64,000 nt of DNA from Euleptes europaea. Its lineage: Eukaryota > Chordata > Lepidosauria > Squamata > Sphaerodactylidae. Under the pieces are notes generated by a model. The model ran no database searches. It had not been told where the DNA came from and saw nothing but the letters and a program-made list of their open reading frames with translations. The position numbers and the translations under genes were made by a program. The DNA is taken from the NCBI RefSeq assembly GCF_029931775.1, contig NC_079320.1, positions 51,849,521 to 51,913,520 of the forward strand, read 5' to 3'. Below are positions 1-12,700 of this stretch, in pieces. Numbering within the stretch: the first letter of the stretch is position 1; every line of letters begins with the position of its first letter.

Positions 1-491
1 GACTTTATGAAACCTGTTGACAAAATCCACTTTAGTCTTTATCTGCCAAAAACACTGGATTTTTTTCATTATCAAGATATTGAGTCAGTAAAAGGAAAAT
101 GTGAGCAAGGTCCTGTTTCAACCTGAAAGTAAATCATTAACACCAGTATTTCTATAGATTACCATTTCATTCTGTCATTTGTTAAGTTCTGCATTTATTT
201 CAGTGTAACAGTAATAGGTTGTGGCGCTAATATCTGTTTGTTTAATGAAACAGCTCTATTTATTCATGTCTGAGTAATGATTAAGTACACACAGTGAATC
301 TGAAAAAGCAAGGAACATATAGTTTCTACTTCCCCTTCCTGGTAACCTTGGAACATGAAGTGATTGGAGAAAATTATCAGTTTGATATGTATTCACCCTC
401 CCTCAACATATCAAGGCAGTACTTGAGGTTTTCAATCTCTCTTCTGAACCAAGCTTTCTACTTGGCTTTTGCTTGAAGACCTGCGGCCAAA
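1..491. other. Upstream sequence and 5' UTR of ANXA10
   Basis: AT-rich, non-repetitive sequence before the ANXA10 start codon. I see no CpG island and no convincing TATA box at a fixed distance, so the transcription start cannot be placed. Confidence 0.4.
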
Positions 492-509
492 ATGTATAGC
501 GGGAATTAC
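492..509 (+). CDS. ANXA10: ANXA10 coding exon 1
   Basis: Codes for residues 1-6 (MYSGNY) and is followed by a strong donor GTGAGT at 510. It is too short to stand out as an ORF. It was found from the mammalian N-terminus and the phase-0 junction to exon 2. Confidence 0.85.
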
Positions 510-696
510 GTGAGTACAAAATACCCATAATTTTGAAGTTTTTATTTACTGCTTTGTTGCAAGTATTAACAGGAATCCAGTTTGGACAGACTGAAGCCAA
601 TCAGCCATCAGTTGGCATTACCTTCCTCTGTCTACAACAGGGGTAGGTATTCTTTTTGGCCCCAGTGCCAGAAAGACCCATATCATCTTTCTGTAT

Positions 697-736
<40 letters not shown>

Positions 737-3700
737 AAGAAGAAGAAGAAGAAGAAGAAGAAGAAGAAGAAGAAGAAGAAGAAGAGTTGGTTTTTATATG
801 CAGACTTTCTCTGCCTCTTAAGGAAGGCTTACAATCGCCTTTCCTTCCCCTCCCCACAACAGACACCCTGTGAGGTAGGTGAGGCTGAGAGAGCTCTAGG
901 GGAGCTGTGACTAGCCCAAGGTCACCCAGCTGGCTTCATGTGTAGGAGTGGGGAAACCAACTTGGTTCACCAGATTAGAGTCCACCGCTCCAAACCACTG
1001 CTCTTAACCCCTACACCACGCTGGAAAGAGATGATAGCTGTATTTGGCCCGATGCACTGGAAGCAAACTGAGTCCCTGTGGCACTGCCACTGCCTCAGGA
1101 GCTGGCCTTTGTCCACTGGGCATCTGACAAGCCACTGTTCAACATTCATGCCTGGGGTTGCCGATGCTTATCTGTTGGCTATATGCTGTTGTCCAGCAAT
1201 GGAAGTCAGACTGTGTGAACACAATCCATCAAGCACGAGTGCTTTGCATTCATCATTCACTGTACACATCCTACTGGAATGAATAGTGATTGAAAAGCAG
1301 TAATTTTCAGTGGCATCTGATTTCTCGTCATGTTATTTTATAGCCTAATCATCCACTCATAGTAGTTGACAGGAAAAGCAGCATGTTAGTATTGAATTAT
1401 AAACATTGGGTTCCATGTTTTTTCACTGCACACACACACACATGATGTTGAGTACCCCTTATCTGGACATCCGATATCCAGACAGATCTGAAAACTGGAC
1501 CTTTTGAGCCAGCATGCAGGCAGATTTGCTCCGCCCAGCTTCTTCTGACTTCCGAGAGGCCCGGCAGTGCAGATCTGATTCACATTTACCCTGCCCAGCC
1601 TCTCCAAAGTCTGATGAGATAGTTACAACCTTTGCCTTCTGATGGTTCAATGGGCACAAAATTATTTAAAATAGTGTTTAAAATTACATTCTGGCTATGT
1701 GAATAAAGTGTATATAATACATATATAAAATATAAATGAATGTGGGTCGCAGCGCCAAGATATATCAATATGTATAGGAAAAATTCCAAAATATTTCAAA
1801 TTCTGGAAAGAACTGAAATATGGACTACTTGTTAAAATGTGGCACTAACTGCCAGAGGATATAGTGATGGCCACAGACATAGACATCTTTAAAAGGAGAT
1901 TAGATCGATTCATGGAGGATAGATCTATCAATGGCTACTAGCCAAGGTGACTAAAGGGAACCTTCATGTTCAGAGGCAATAAGCATCTGAATACAAGTGC
2001 CAGGAGGCAACATGAGAGCAAGGCCTCATCCTCTTCTAAACTCTGTGCCCTGTTCTTGGACCTCCAAAGGAACTGGCTGGCTATTGTGTGAACTACAAAT
2101 AAACATCATAAGCCAAAAAGGTGCAATGTATGTATACATCAAAAAGTATCACAACCAAAACGTATATGTCAATAACACATGTTCACAGACAGGATGCTGG
2201 ACTAGATGGACCACCGGTCTGATCGAGCAGGGCTCTTCTATGTTCTTAAGTAAAGATAGAATTAACAAATGGAAATGACCTTAACAATTTTGTTTAATTC
2301 TAAGTAACAGAGTTAGATGCAGCTCAGTTCTATTTATATTAACTAAACTAACACCCAAGTTCAACAGGACTTAGAAAGCAATCCTAAACTGGTCAACTGA
2401 TAAGGCTTACTCTCAATAAAATGTTCTTAGGGTTGCACTGTTACTCTCAAGAACGTGTGCACAGGATAGCAGCCTTCATCCCATTTTATTTCATCAGAAC
2501 CACCCCCAATTTACATTTCCTTTTTTTACTTAAGCAAAAGTGTACATTCTTACTAGAATACATCAGACGTTTATGAAAACATGGCCTCTCAAGAGATTAG
2601 TAAACTCACTGCATTTGATTATTTAGAAAATCCAAATTATACATAACACTCCCTGACAGTGAATTAATCATACAGTGTTTGTCAAAGAAACCAACTCATA
2701 AAGTTGTGCCATGCTGAATAAAGTTAACTGAGTCTCACAATAAATTCCTTAATATGCAAGTGTGTGGGCAATTGCACCACTTAAAGAGTTCATTATTAAT
2801 ATCACTGGCAATATTTTATTCTTGCCGAATATTTGTAGAACATGCCTCACAAATGTCTTTGAAAAAAATCAATAGAGGAATTTCCAAGGCATGAACAATG
2901 ATTTCTCTCTTAATATACATTGGAAGAAAAATACTTGCACTAATTATTTGAGCTGCATTCACAACTGATTTCCACGAGTCCTGGTTATTTTTCTGGCATG
3001 GTATCAATCAATTTTTGTTTCTTTCATTTGCGTTCAAGCAACTTCAACACTATTTGAATAATTAGCCTGTTTTGTTTTTAGACTTAAATTGATCAGATTT
3101 TCTGCTATCTCTGCTGGTAAATCTGGAAGGGCTGATTCACTTGTTAAAAGTGAAGGATTGTCTTCTCCCATACTATCCAGCCTGCCCGTTAAGATCTGCC
3201 TCTCAAGCCCTGCTCTCTGTGCCCCTGCCTTCAGAGCTGATGCAGCTGGCGATTAGAGACAGGACATTTTTGGTGGTGACACCACACCTTTAAGAATGCC
3301 CTCCTCCTCAAAGCTCATCTGGCGCCAACTTTAATTTCTGTTAGGCGCCCTGCTAAAATATGTCTTTTAACCCAGATTTGTCATTAGGGGTTTATCTTAT
3401 CAGCTTTTAAATAGTCTGCTGTATTTTTAAACAGTTTTTTTTTATTCTACTTATGCATAATTACTTTTAAAAATGGTTTTTTTAATACTGTGACTTTTAA
3501 TTGTAAGCCACCTTGAGCCGGACTCAGAAAAGGTGGCATAGAAACATTCTAAATAAATAAGTGAATAAATACAATCCACTAGTTATTTTCTCAAATCAGG
3601 TTCCATTTGTGATCTAATAATGTTAATAGCACAGCATATAAACTGGGAACTAACAGTCTGTCCAACTGCAGCAAACATCACATGTGTATACCAGTGTGAA

Positions 3701-6700
3701 CCTGTGTGATTTAGTGGTTAGGTGTGTCAAATTAGGACTTGAGAGACCAGGGTTCAAATCTCCATAACCATGATGCTGCAATAGGGTTGCCAGTTTCCTC
3801 TTCGCCACCGGCGGGGGGTTTTGGGGCACAGCCTGAGGAGGGCGGGGTTTGTGGAGGAGAGGGACTACAATGCCATAGAGTCCAGTTGCCAAAGCGGCCA
3901 TTTTCTCCAGGTGAACTGATCTCTGTCGGCTGGAGATTAGTTGTAATAGCAGGAGATCTCCAGCTAGTACCTGGAGGTTGGCAACACTAGATCTATTACA
4001 CACTAGATTGTTTGTTAGCTAACTGGTTCATGATTATGACAACCAGTCTGACATTCAGTCAGAAAACACAGGTCACATCTTCACCTTGGCCTGATTCAGA
4101 CATTAATTAATCTGGTTTTTTAAAATATATTTTCACTCCAAAGGTTTCTAAGTCACCGTTCCACCCAACTTGGGGTCTCCAAGATGGTGAACAATTTTTT
4201 TTAAAAAAAGATTACACATATGCATGCGCATGCAAGCATCTATGCAATTAAAACACATAAGGACAGGAATGGGAAGAAGGAGCCATAAGAATCAATGAGG
4301 GAGTCCCATATAAAACAGAAAAGTCTTTACTTGCCAGTGGAAGACAGTGATAGGAGGGGACAGCCAAATTTCCCTTGAGAGGGAATTTCATAATTTTGGT
4401 GCCATGACAAAGAAGGCCCTTTCTTGGATTGCCCTAGTGCTGCTATGTCCTCAAATAACACAAAATTTACAGGTTCTGAATAATGTTATGGTTCATAAAG
4501 TATAGAATATTAAACGATCCTGTGACTGCAAAAGCAATCTGAAGTACAAACAATCTTCTAATATTGTTTGCTTTGTAAGCCACTCTTCTGATAACAATGG
4601 AAGTTAGATTTCCTTAGACAATGTTTTTCAGCTGGGAATTCTGGTTTTAAAACAGGCTACGTTTCATACTTACGAATTAGATCTGCTTCTGCAAAGAGGT
4701 CCTTTGTGATGCTGCTTTATTGCTAGTACAAAAAATAGCCAAGGGGAGCTGGGTTTTATGGTCTGAATTCATTATATTTGATGTATGTCTTCCTATGGCT
4801 TGCAATAATAGACTACCTGTTTCTTAAAGCATATAAGCTTAGAAACGAAATATTGTATGTATTCCTAAAATAAATAGTTTAGAAAGGGCAATTTTTAAAA
4901 AAATCTGTGTAGTAAAATAAATCATTTTCTGGATGTAATTACTGGTAATCAGAATGCTATATAGTTCAATAAATATTCAAAACACTTGTTATAATCTTGT
5001 TTAAGTAATCCACACAGAGCAGCCCTGTAAGGTAGGGCATTACTAACCCCATATTACAGAATGGTCAGGTGAGGCTTGGGTGAAGAGGTTTGAAAGATAG
5101 TGGCATACTTAAAACCATCCAGTGAATCCATGTCTTGAACTGAGTTTTGTACCAACGACATTCTGCTTGGGTTTCTGTGTTCTGACACTGGCTTCAAGTT
5201 TTCAGCATACCTCACTAAATTCAGCGCACCTGCCGAGCATTAAGCACTGTCAGGTTCTAGAGCAAAAGCATAAACAGGTTTGTTGAGCTCCTATTAGGCT
5301 GCATTAGGCTCTCAAAATAAAAGATGTTTTTCTTTCTGACAGGACTGTTGAGAACATTGCCTAGTATGCACTCTACCCAGCTGTGTTAGAATTGTTCTGT
5401 CGGTAACTGATTTGCAGAAGTGAGACTAATGGAGAAATCTTACGCAGAGCTACATGCACAGACATGCACAGAAAGTATGGTCAGATGGAAAATTCCTGTT
5501 TCAGTAAGACCCTTCATCCTTTTCCTCGAGAGTGCCGTCTGAATTTACCCCTGTGCTCTTAAGAAACAAATAGCTGGTGCAGCTGCAGGTGTTTTGAGGT
5601 GTGGGGAGGGGTGTGAAGCCACTTTGGCTACTGAAGGAAGTACATTGTAAAATCTGACTCTCCTCCCCCCTCCCCCTAGTAAGCTTCACTAAAGGTAAAG
5701 GTCCCCTGTGCAAGCACCAGGTAATTCCTCACCCATGGGGTGACGTCACATCCCGACGTTTACTAGGCAGACTTTGTTTACGGGGTGGTTTGCCAGTGCC
5801 TTCCCCAGTCATCTTCCCTTTACCTCCAGCAAGCTGGGTCCTCATTTTACTGACCTCGGAAGGATGAAAGGCTGAGTCAACCTTGAGCCGGCAACCTGAA
5901 ACCAACTTCCGTTGGGATCGAACTCGGGTCGTGAGCAGAGCTTGGACTGCAATACTGCAGCTTACCACTCTGTGCCACAGGGCTCCTAAGCTTCACTAGC
6001 CCACTTTATTCTGGGACCATTCATTTACATACACATCTCTAAACATTATTAATGCACATGGCTTGATTAAAGTAAATGTGGATTCTTATAAAATATTTAT
6101 CACCATTCCCACTTTTCCCATTGATAGCTATTTGTTGTAGGAGCCAGCAGTACATCACAGAATTCCCACATATCCTGTGTCTTGATGACTACATGAACAT
6201 GTAGTTATATGAGAGCATGATCAATATCAAGTCATAGATTGAATGACTTCTTTCTCAGGTCTGTTTTGGCAATCTGCTGGTCATGATGGTTGTACATATT
6301 GGTGTGGGGGTAGGGATACATCATACCACTCCTATTACAACTGATCTCCAGGTGACAGAGATCAGTTCCCATGAAGAAAATGGCCGCTTTGGAAGGTCGA
6401 CTCTATTGTACCCAATTGAAGTCCCTAACCTCCCCAAACCCCACCCTCTCCAGGCTCCACCCCCAAAGTATCATGATATTTCCCAACCCATAGCTGACAA
6501 CCCTAACGCAACGCCTGCCCCTCTCTCAGTCTGCTCAGCCACACCTCCTCCTGCCATCTCACTGTCCTTGGGCTGTTCAGCTACTGGGAAAGTAAGCCCA
6601 GCAACCATAGGGTTGGCTGCCAGGGCTGGGTCCCATAGTTGGGCTTGTAAAAACAAGGGCATAGCAAGAAACAAAGTGCTGGGTGAAGTTGATACATTTC

Positions 6701-9700
6701 CTTCTAAAGCACCCTTTGTGTGGCCTGGTGGAGGTTCAGTTTGGTTAATTGACACATAGGGTTGCCAGGTCCCTCTTCGCCACCGGCGGGAGGTTTTTGG
6801 GGGCAGAGCCTGAGGAAGGCGGGATTTGAGGAGGAAAGGGACTTCAATGCCATAGAGTCCAATTGCCAAAGCTGCCCTTTTCTCCAGGGGAACTGATCTC
6901 TATCGGATGGAGATCAGTTGTAATATCAGGAGATCTCCAGCTAGTACCTGGCAGTTGGCAACCCTAGGCATGTGATACAGGAAAGGGATTTTTCCCCACG
7001 CTTCCATTCTCAAACATAAACTGTCAATGCTTTATTTACTAAAGGCAGTGGTCATAATAAGAAAAGAAATAAGATTCAGCACAACAAATCCAAGATGTAC
7101 AATAAGGAGAAGGAGAAGCAGGAGGAGTAGGAGGAGTAGGAGTTGGTTTTTAAGAATCAAACCGGCTTACAATCACCTACCCTTCCCCTCCCAACAGACA
7201 CCCTGTGAGGTAGGTGAGGCTGAGAGAGTGTGACTTGCCCAAGCTCACCCAGCTGGCTTCATGTGGAGAAACCAACCCAGTTCACTAGATTACAGTCCAC
7301 AGCTCCAAACCACTGCTCTTAACCACTACACCATACAGTTTTATGCCTGCTGTAACAGTTAGCATCACTCTAAAATGCATTTTTTTTACAATGTAACATA
7401 CATTCCAATTACAAAACCAGCATCACTACACTTCACCGTTTTTTCACAGTCACTTTTGGGTAGTACTGTAGTACTTCAGCCTCTTTGTCAGCTGGACTCT
7501 CGCACATGCTACAGTCTCATTATTTTGACCTGAAGAAAATAGCATAAGTACATTCACTTTTTTCCATTATCCAATAATGTTGCCTTTGACAGTTGCTGCA
7601 AAGCTACCTGCTGTAAATAAGCGCCTCAGCTCGCTTCTTGAAATCAATGTGCAATTTATGACATTGTCTGCAATTCAAAATGTGTCATATACCACTCCGA
7701 CATTTCTGTGGAGAATGCGCAAGTCAGAGGGAAGAGCCTCTCTGAGTCACTACGGGGCACCAGCTACTACGTGAGGGATGCAGTCAGACATCACACGAAG
7801 CCATCTCAAAAGTGGCCCAGCATGGCTGGGTATTTTGCATCAGCCTGCAATGGTGGCAGGCCGATGGTAGGATAACGCTCCCATGCCATGCCAATGCCTT
7901 GCTGCTGCAAACAATAAAGTTGTGCCATTCCTCCAAGCTGGTTGCATGTCATCTTTGGGTCGTTCTGCTGGGGTATGGCTGGGTTCTCACTCATCCAGCT
8001 CCTCAGGCAGCTGGATGGGGGAAAGTGGCATCGGACCTGGCGCCGCTTTTGCAGCCACGTGCCTGCCCGCCCATCATCGGAGGGAGCCAGTTTAAACGAG
8101 CCAATCAGGCTCAAGATCCCAATGGGGAGGGCTGGCCTCCGGGCAGCCGGACCTGAGTTTTTCACTCGGGTCCGGCTCCCCGGCATTTAAAGGGGAAGGA
8201 TGGAAGGCTGAATCAACCTTGAGCCGGTTACCTGAATCCAACTTCCATCGGGATTGAACTCAGGTTGTGAGCAGAGCTTGGATTGCAGTACTGCAGCTTA
8301 CTACTCTGCGCCACGGGGCTCTTTTGATTTACATTAGGGTAGTTTGTTCAAGTTCAGTTTGTATGTGTGAGGGAGGATGATTATTGGTAGTTTTTGTATT
8401 TCTTTACATTTCATAGATTGTATTTAGGATGGCTTTGTAGAGAATCATCCACAGTACTTTTTATCTGTCTCACAGCAGTTGCAAGCACGTGTTTTCTATT
8501 TTGGAGAGGAAAACTAGTGACTCTGTAGGTTCCCCATTCACTTTGATTTACGATGTGCTTTCCCGTCCTGAAAAATATTTTAGACTAATCTATAGAAGGA
8601 GTTATTGTGATGTGATTGCTGTGTCAAAGCTGTTGGAATCCAGCAATGGCCCTGGTATAATGCTTTCTCTAATAATTTACTCTGATCAATGGGGAGGTGT
8701 TGCTTGAATATTTCGCCCAGCAAGATATCGTGTTTCACCAGAGGGTTTTAAATTCTTGTTTCTGAACTTTAGAAGATGTTTGTCCTTGCAGAGGATTTGT
8801 ACTTGTAGTATCAAGATTTTTTTTTAAAGTGGTACATCAGAAGAATAAATTCTGTTTAATATTGATTATCAACTGGGAAAGCAACAGAAGGAAATACAAT
8901 ACACTGTCTTGGGCTAATGATCTTTAGAAGCTCTTCAAATTAGAAACTGAAATACAGATAAATGGTTAACTATGGCATTTTTTATTCACATTTTTAATAT
9001 TCAAATAGCTACACAAGCAATTTCTGTATCTAGAAAAAGAAAGCAACTTAACGTCAAAGTTCAAAAGCTATATATTCTCCAGGATTTAATTGCACTGCAG
9101 AGACTCTAACTAGTTGTAACTGTGGGAAATCCATGAACAGTACCTACATTTTCCCCTTAGAATAGCAGCACCATGGAACAATCTGCTTCCAGAAAATGAA
9201 GTAAGTACAAAGTGTTAGCCTCTATACACAGATGATGTATCCCTTGTCTGAATCAGGCTCTCCACATCATCTACTACCATCAAAAACAAACAATAGATCC
9301 TTGCATGGATCTCCTGGCATGATGTTTAATTTTGCTTCTTTGGTCTAACTGTTGTATACCAACTCTGTGTCTGATTTTATCAGCGCACTGGCCATCTGAA
9401 CTGCATGAACTCCATCAAACCTAAACAAGAACCATGATGACAAATGTGGTCTCTCCATACTTGCATAATTGCCACATTTGATATGTGTGTGTTATAGGGT
9501 TGCCAACCTCCAGGTAGTAGTTGGAGATCTCCTGCTATTACAACTGATCTCCAGCCGATAGAGATCAGTTCACCTGGAGAAAATGGCCACTTTGGCAATT
9601 GGACTCTGTGGCATTGAAGTCCCTCCCCTCCCCAAACCCTGCCCTCCTCAGGCTCTGCCCCAAAAACCTCCTGCCAGTTGTGAAGAGGGACCTGGCAACC

Positions 9701-12700
9701 CTAGTTTGATACTTAATTATTTCAGCATTTGGTATCTGAGAGTGGCCTGCTCAAGCTGGGGTCAGGAGGCAAGGCAAGAATCAGGGCACAGCGGCTGGAC
9801 TGTATAATAGATTTTGTTGCAGCAATGGCTGTGGGTGAACTGAGGCCTACCACTACAAGAAGGTGGAGATACAGGTCTCTCCCATCAAGCAGCTGATTGC
9901 CAGCAGTTAAAGGTCTCTGCCTGGTTACAACAGCGAACATGGTGATGGAGTTAAGGTGGTTCAGGGCTCTGAAAGGCATAAGGGGTTAGTTGGGGAAAGA
10001 CCTCTGGTGTGGCAGCAGGTTTTGGGGTGAAGGTTTCAGGGCCCAAGTCTGAGACAGAAGGGAGGACTGCTTCCCAGAGTGAACAGCCTGATTCAGACAC
10101 TTCTGTACATCAAAAGGGCTCCTTGAGGTGTCCCAACTTCCTCCTACTGCAATGGTGTTACGTGCCCAGCTGCCTCTTCTCTGTCTTTGGTTTCATCTGA
10201 TGAGGAGTCAGTGTACTGGCCTATGACAGCCAGTATTTGATACTGTTTGACAATCACCTACAATGGTGTTTAGAGTTTGCAGATTTTAACAGCAGATCCA
10301 TGTTGATACATCATTACGATTTTCAGGCTTTTTACATTCAGGGAACATTTCCACCAGCTGAATAGATTGCCAAGGACATCTGCCACAGAACCCCTAGCAT
10401 ACTGCACCTTTGTACTGTGCACATTCATTTGGGCCTCACCATCACCAACTAAGAACGTGTTCTAGAACAGCCATCTTCAAGTCATTTGCTAGTGCCATAA
10501 GCCGCTTTCTGGAAGGACCTGCAAATGTATAAAAAGTTGCTACATTCAGCAAGCATGCTGAAAAGAGTAGCAGGAGGAGAGGAGATCATTCGACAGTGCA
10601 AAGGCTTCATTTTTCACTCAGGCAGATTCAGCAAAACACACTCTCCCTGCAGAAGCTCTCTCTTTTCTTCTCTTTTTTCTCATACCATAGCACAACCCAA
10701 TCTTTGCCCCTCTCCACCCCGTGAGTAGGGTTGGGCACCTCCAGGTAGTAGCTGGAGATCTCCTGCTATTACAATGGAACTCCAGCCAATAGAGATAAGT
10801 TCACCTGGAGAAAATGGCTGCTTTGGCAATTGGACTCTATGGCATTGAAGTCCCTCACCTCACCTCCTTAGGCTCTGCCACAAAAACCTCCCACCGGTAG
10901 CGAAGAGGGACCTGGTAACCCTACCTGTGAGTCAATCCTCCAATGCTTTGCACACACTTGAGGCATAGAGCCCCACTCCCAATCAGTGAAAAGCTTGTCT
11001 GTCGTTACTGAAATTGCCTTCTTCTAAGCTTCCTTGCTGAGATTAGAAAAAGCAAATAGATTGGAAACCCACTATGGAGAAACAGAAAAATGTACCTAAT
11101 TTCAAATATTCGTTATTAGTAATACTAATGTTGCAATCCTATACACATTTACCAGGGAGTAACCCAACTTCATAGGATTGCTGCCTCAGCTACTCACATA
11201 AATATCAAAGCCTAACTGCCCTGGAGATTTGCAACATGATGATAAAAAAAAAAAAACAATGATACCAATAAAGACCATATTACTGTGAGGTAGATTGTCT
11301 CTCACTGCTGCAGCTGTTAGGGTTTAACTTAGGGTTGCCAGGTCCCTCTTCGCCACCGGCAGGAGGCTTTTTGGGATGGAACCTGAGGAGGGTGGGGTTT
11401 GGGGAGGGGAGGGACTTCAATGTCATAGACCGATTGCCAAAGCAGACATTTTCTCCAGGGGAACTGAGCTCTATCGGCTGGAGATCAATTGTAATACCGG
11501 AAGATCTCCAGCTAGTACCTGCAGGTTGGCAATCCTAGTTTAACTACACACAATGTATCCCACATGATCGCCATGGGGACTGGATGTCATGCTGGCTCTG
11601 CATGTTTCCTCTGGGAACTTCATTCCAAAGCACTGCTGTGGTCTGAATCCGACCAGGACTGTGGCATGGAGGGAAAGAGGTGTTTTGGCTTCCATCCAAT
11701 GCCATTTTCCAGAGCTGAAATAGCTTCTGAGGAGTTATTTGCCCTGTTGGGGGTGAGTCGCATGTGCACTGAATATTGAATGTGCAGCCCCCAGCAGGGC
11801 AAGCCACACCCCTCCAGGGCTATTCTAGCTGAGCAATACTGTGGGGGGAGACGACTGAAACCCATCCTCTCCTGCACTGCCATCCTGATCTAAATTGGGC
11901 TCCAATGGCCAGAGAGAACTTGCAAAGGCAGTGAGACTGCCAGTCCATGTGGTGACCACATGGTAGATGACACATCTAGTTTGGACCTAAGGGTCTCTTG
12001 TGATCAAAAGCTGGAGTAGTATAATGGCTGTGATTCATGGAATTCGAAGTTCAAATCTTGCCTCTGCTATGAAATTAATAGTGGCCTTAAACAAGCCAGC
12101 CCTAACACCCTCATTTTTTTTGTTTATTTGTTTTTGCCATCAAGTCACAGCCAATTAATAGTGACCCTGTTGTGTTTTCAAATCAAGAGATGTTCAGAGT
12201 TGGTTTGCCATTGCCTGCCTCTGTGTAGTGACCCTGGGGTTCCTTGGTGGTCTCCCATCCAAATATTAACCAGGGCTGACCCCCTGGTCTGCTTCTGAGA
12301 TCTGAGAAGATCATGCTAGCCTGAGTTATCCAGATCAGGGTATAATAATATGGACTCATCTCAAAGGGCTGTTGTAAATATCGCTTAGCTAATTTATGCA
12401 AAGCACTTTAAATACTGAGAGTGCTATAAAAATGGTCATGATTGAAAATTAGTCATCAAGTCCCACAATTATATTTTAGCTAGTCGTAGCCGTGGTGGAT
12501 TTTCAATCCAGTCAGCTGTTGGTCCAACTTAACCATATTGCCAAGTCTGACTTGTAGTGGCTCTCCAAGATCTCATTAGAAGAGATCTTCCTCAGTTCTG
12601 CTAACCTCATTTCCCTTAGCTGGAGATATCAGAAAATGCAATTTGGACCTCCCACATGTGCAGCACATACTCTGTAACAGAGCTATGGTCTCTCCCCAAG

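Noticed and set aside
582-866. Poly-Ser/Arg and poly-Ser/Thr ORFs
   Set aside because: They are translations of the trinucleotide microsatellite.
6283-6869. ORFs of 158 and 132 residues on opposite strands
   Set aside because: They span MITE copies and intron sequence, with no recognisable domain and no splice or promoter context.
9583-9807. Recurrent ORFs reading about [20 protein letters not shown]
   Set aside because: They are the translated interior of the GGGTTGCC MITE, repeated because the element is repeated. They are not a gene family.
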